Origin: Roseomonas sp.
GTDB lineage: Bacteria > Pseudomonadota > Alphaproteobacteria > Acetobacterales > Acetobacteraceae
Reading direction: 5' to 3'
Assembly: GCA_020249925.1 (NCBI GenBank)
Contig: JADCER010000007.1
Location: 124,001 to 188,000, forward strand
Length of the DNA stretch: 64,000 nt
Below the pieces are notes generated by a model. That model was given only the letters and a program-made list of their open reading frames with translations. It was not told the DNA's origin and did no database searches. Shown here in pieces: positions 63,675-64,000 of this stretch. Numbering within the stretch: position 1 is the stretch's first letter; each line of letters opens with the position of its first letter. The position numbers and the translations under genes are program-made.

Positions 63675-64000
63675 ATGAGTGACCAGAACGAGCAGGACGC
63701 GGGTAAAAGCAGGCTGAGCCTTCGGCCCGGCGGACGCCTCGAGCTTGGCAAGACGGTGGATGCGGGCAGCGTCCGCCAATCCTTCAGCCATGGCCGATCC
63801 AAGACCGTACAGGTTGAGGTGGTGAAAAAACGCGCGGTAGCGCCAAGCCCGGTGCGCCCAGGTATTGGTGTGCCCGCTGCACGTGCCCTTGGCCCGGCGA
63901 CTGCTGCGCCATCGCCCACGCCAACCGCGCCTCCGCCACCGGCGGCACCCGCTGCCCCGGCAGCACCTGCGCCAGCGCCAAGCCCAGCCGTCGCATCGCC
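63675..64000 (+). CDS. infB: Translation initiation factor IF-2, N-terminal part (cut by window end)
   Basis: The first 108 residues of IF-2: MSDQNEQDAGKSRLSLRPGGRLELGKTVDAGSV-type start with SFSHGRSKTVQVEVVKKR, the IF2_assoc region, followed by an Ala/Pro-rich linker. GTPase domains lie beyond the window. It follows YlxR by 66 bases, completing the usual operon order. Confidence 0.93.
   Translation, partial: MSDQNEQDAGKSRLSLRPGGRLELGKTVDAGSVRQSFSHGRSKTVQVEVVKKRAVAPSPVRPGIGVPAARALGPATAAPSPTPTAPPPPAAPAAPAAPAPAPSPAVAS

Overview
The window is about 64 kb of GC-rich bacterial chromosome. It looks like an alphaproteobacterium, probably Acetobacterales/Rhodospirillales. The inference rests on the metK-trmB and rimP-nusA-ylxR-infB order, pckA next to a ChvI-type regulator, a metZ leader resembling the alphaproteobacterial SAM-II riboswitch, and the codon and GC style. 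No rRNA, tRNA, CRISPR array or intact insertion sequence was recognised. Both ends cut through genes: a DUF3141 protein at the left and infB at the right.

Left part (1-16.9 kb): nitrogen scavenging and envelope functions. A complete urease operon on the minus strand (ureD-A-B-C-E-F-G) runs by short overlaps into a 3-hydroxyacyl-CoA dehydrogenase-like gene and a phosphoribosyltransferase. A ureidoglycolate lyase gene, whose product releases urea, is divergent from ureD. An acetamidase/formamidase and an amidase paired with a small AtzG-like subunit follow, so several enzymes that release ammonia lie within 14 kb. TerC, TatA, CorA, a ChaA-type antiporter and a GT39-like membrane glycosyltransferase lie between them.

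17.0-22.6 kb: a lower-GC glycan island. It starts with a chimeric pseudogene (5' end of gmd joined to an Rmd-like epimerase), followed by two glycosyltransferases, a DUF4214 protein and a methyltransferase with a DUF4214-like N-terminus.

22.7-44.2 kb: metabolism and transport. This holds tkt-gap-pgk, an LLM flavin monooxygenase, a zinc dehydrogenase, cydDC without cydAB, and a branched-chain amino acid type ABC operon flanked by a nucleoside deoxyribosyltransferase, an arylformamidase-like hydrolase and a cupin. An enoyl-CoA hydratase, asparaginase II, a quinone oxidoreductase-like enzyme, a YgjP metallopeptidase and an EamA exporter follow.

44.2-53.4 kb: a cupin and DapA-like pair, a solitary Abi-like HEPN protein in atypical DNA, YcgN, a SYLF protein, a histidine phosphatase, DUF2237, pckA behind a very strong hairpin, a HugZ-like protein, an orphan ChvI regulator, GNAT and ApaG.

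53.4-64 kb: methionine/SAM and translation. metZ sits behind a SAM-II-like riboswitch with an extra GNRA-capped stem. Next come an AT-rich cassette of an SDH-type serine protease with a 68-aa partner, a PRISE-like reductase, metK, trmB, a 55-bp tandem repeat, cytochrome b561 with YceI, and the rimP-nusA-ylxR-infB operon. That operon has an attenuator-like hairpin at a TTG start (rimP) and an apparent CTG start (ylxR).

The best candidates for something undescribed are the protease/small-protein cassette, the lysine/alanine-rich tail on urease gamma, the expanded riboswitch and the unusual translation starts.
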